Below, piece after piece: positions 5,816 to 6,995 of a stretch of DNA of 6,995 nucleotides. The position numbers and the translations under genes were made by a program. Every line of letters starts with the position of its first letter. Positions within the stretch are counted from its first letter, which is position 1. This stretch comes from Actinomycetes bacterium (GTDB lineage Bacteria; Actinomycetota; Acidimicrobiia; Acidimicrobiales; Palsa-688). The notes under the pieces were generated by a model. The model saw only the letters and a program-made list of their open reading frames with translations. It was not told where the DNA came from and searched no databases. The stretch is taken from the NCBI GenBank assembly GCA_021827225.1, contig JAKAXG010000224.1:1-6995 (forward strand), read 5' to 3'.

Positions 5816-5832
5816 CCGCCTGCTTGTCTCAA

Positions 5833-5850
5833 GCCCCCACCGGCGGGGGC
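5833..5850 (+). terminator. GC hairpin after the SDR gene, possible terminator
   Basis: GCCCCC (5833-5838) pairs with GGGGGC (5845-5850) around a six-base loop, starting 17 nt after the SDR stop. A small CTTG/CAAG pairing (5823-5826, 5830-5833) sits just before it. No T-run follows, so it is not a classical intrinsic terminator, though high-GC bacteria often lack the T-run. It ends only 12 nt before the next gene's start codon and could equally affect that gene's promoter. Confidence 0.4.
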
Positions 5851-5851
5851 C

Positions 5852-5857
5852 GATAGT
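5852..5857 (+). promoter_or_regulatory. Candidate -10 element of the PAS sensor gene
   Basis: GATAGT matches TATAAT at four positions, including A2 and T6, and ends five bases before the GTG at 5863. No Shine-Dalgarno lies in between. TTGTCT at 5824-5829 resembles a -35 but the 22-bp gap is too long for a standard promoter. Confidence 0.3.
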
Positions 5858-5862
5858 CGAGC

Positions 5863-6995
5863 GTGGCCCACACCCCGGGGCAACCCGCAACGGCACTGGC
5901 GACTAGCGCCCCCACCCCCGCCGTCGACTCCGTCGAGGCGGCGCTGCAGCGTCTTCTCGCCCTCTACCCGACCGCCCGGGTGGCCGCCATCACCTCCGAC
6001 CCCACCGCCCGGCTGGTGGCCGTCCCGCCGTCGGTGGCCGTCGGCCCCGGCCACACCTTCATCCCCGGCGAGTCCCTGATCCACCTGGTGTCGGCCCCCG
6101 ATCAGGCGATCATCGCCCGCCTGTGGAGCCGGGCCCGTACCGTCGGCTACGACTGCGCCGAGGTCCGCCTCATCACCGACCCGCCGGCGGACGGGACCCT
6201 GCACTTCCTCGATCTCACGTCCGTCCACGGGGCGATGGTGGTCCTCTTCGCGGAGGGCGGGAGGGAGGACCTGCCGGAACTGTCCGGGCTCATCCCGAAC
6301 GCCCCGGCCGGACGCCTGGGCCGGGTCTCCAAGGACGGGAGCTCCACGATCATCGGCGCCGACAGAGGGCTCACCGCCGTCCTCGGCTGGAGACCGCAGG
6401 AGGTGGTCGGCCGGCGCAGCCTGGAGCTGATCCATCCCGACGACCAGGAGCTGGCGATCGAGAGCTGGATCCGCATGCTCGAGTTCCCCGGCGCCAGCCG
6501 GGCGGTGCGGCTCCGCCACCGCCACCGCGACGGCCGCTGGGTCTGGGTCGAGATCCACAACCACAATCGCCTCGCCGACCCCGAGCACGGCGACGTGGTC
6601 GCCGAGGTGGTCGACATCTCCGAGGAGGTCGCCGCCCAGGAGGCGGTGCGGGTCCGCCAGCAGCTGCTCGAGCAGCTGACCGAGACCGTTCCGGTGGGGC
6701 TGTTCCACGCCGACCTCGAGGGGCACCTGCTCTACGTCAACCGCCGCCTCACCGAGATCACCGGCCTGCCGGTGGGTTCCCGGCTGAGCGAGTGGCCCGG
6801 GCTGTGCGCCCCGCACTTCGCCGAGGTGATCGACCGGTCCCTCGAAGCGGTCGCCCGGGGGTCGGCGTCGGAGTCGGTGATCGAGGTGTTCGACCCGGCC
6901 GGTGACGTGCACCACTGCTCCATGAGCCTCCGGCCGCTCGCCGACCAGTCCGGGGCGGTGGCCGGCGTGACCGGCGCGGTGGAGGACATCACCAG
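5863..6995 (+). CDS. Multi-PAS sensor/signalling protein, N-terminal part
   Basis: The frame is open from GTG 5863 to the window end (377 codons visible). An in-frame TAG at 5854-5856 excludes earlier starts, and no Shine-Dalgarno is present. After an Ala/Pro/Thr-rich leader (1-23), residues 24-133 form a region that resembles a diverged PAS fold (VAAITSDPTARLVAV..., SAPDQ at 77-81 where HPDD would stand, VRL, LHFLDL). PAS domain 1 (about 150-254) is clear: VLGWRPQEVVG, HPDD at 191-194, DGRWVWVEI at 223-231 and the exit motif VVDIS ending near 252. A short helical linker (VRVRQQLLEQL) leads to PAS domain 2 (from about 274): VPVGLFHADLEG, YVNRRLTEITG from 291, and the exit GAVEDIT at the window edge. 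There is no membrane helix or signal peptide in the visible part, so it is likely a cytosolic sensor. The output module (GGDEF/EAL, histidine kinase or phosphatase) would follow outside the window and cannot be stated. No ligand-binding residues are identifiable. Confidence 0.85.
   Translation, partial: MAHTPGQPATALATSAPTPAVDSVEAALQRLLALYPTARVAAITSDPTARLVAVPPSVAVGPGHTFIPGESLIHLVSAPDQAIIARLWSRARTVGYDCAEVRLITDPPADGTLHFLDLTSVHGAMVVLFAEGGREDLPELSGLIPNAPAGRLGRVSKDGSSTIIGADRGLTAVLGWRPQEVVGRRSLELIHPDDQELAIESWIRMLEFPGASRAVRLRHRHRDGRWVWVEIHNHNRLADPEHGDVVAEVVDISEEVAAQEAVRVRQQLLEQLTETVPVGLFHADLEGHLLYVNRRLTEITGLPVGSRLSEWPGLCAPHFAEVIDRSLEAVARGSASESVIEVFDPAGDVHHCSMSLRPLADQSGAVAGVTGAVEDIT

Noticed and set aside
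5530..6915. Minus-strand ORF of 461 codons opposite the SDR and PAS genes
   Set aside because: Spans two unrelated sense genes and their gap, with a low-complexity translation; sense frames show SDR and PAS motifs.

Overview
The window reads as chromosomal DNA of a high-GC actinomycete-type bacterium. Codon third positions are almost all G or C, GTG starts are frequent, and it carries a LytR-CpsA-Psr (LCP) wall enzyme with a LytR C-terminal domain, an actinobacterial-type D,D-carboxypeptidase and a multi-PAS sensor. The overall style reminds me of Acidimicrobiia, but that placement is a guess. I see no rRNA, tRNA, CRISPR array, insertion sequence or phage gene.

Layout. (1) Positions 1-2108, plus strand: three tightly packed genes made of repeated YbjQ-type ('heavy-metal-binding', DUF74-like) units, at least five units in all. 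The first gene is cut by the window edge. The junction between the second and third is a 17-bp tandem duplication that creates a six-codon ORF with stop-start overlaps at both ends. (2) Positions 2092-4877, minus strand: an LCP-family wall-polymer transferase followed by an S11-family D-alanyl-D-alanine carboxypeptidase, probably one cell-envelope operon. Its 3' end overlaps the 3' end of the YbjQ-type operon by 17 bp, tail to tail. (3) Positions 4878-5038: a 161-bp divergent promoter region. (4) Positions 5039-5815, plus strand: a short-chain dehydrogenase/reductase whose YxxxK lysine is replaced by arginine. (5) Position 5863 to the window end, plus strand: the N-terminal part of a sensor protein with two clear PAS domains and a divergent PAS-like region before them; its output domain lies outside the window.

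How the genes fit together. The LCP protein and the carboxypeptidase both act outside the membrane on peptidoglycan: the first attaches glycopolymers to it, the second trims stem peptides. The YbjQ-type operon has no visible signal or membrane segment and no known function; nothing in the sequence links it to the wall genes except the convergent overlap. Three genes (LCP, SDR, PAS) have a -10-like hexamer only 5-8 nt before the start codon and no well-placed Shine-Dalgarno, which suggests leaderless mRNAs. I found no clear novel defence or mobile system. The most unusual points are the duplicated start region at 1198-1231, the SDR with an altered catalytic motif, and the array of YbjQ-type paralogs.
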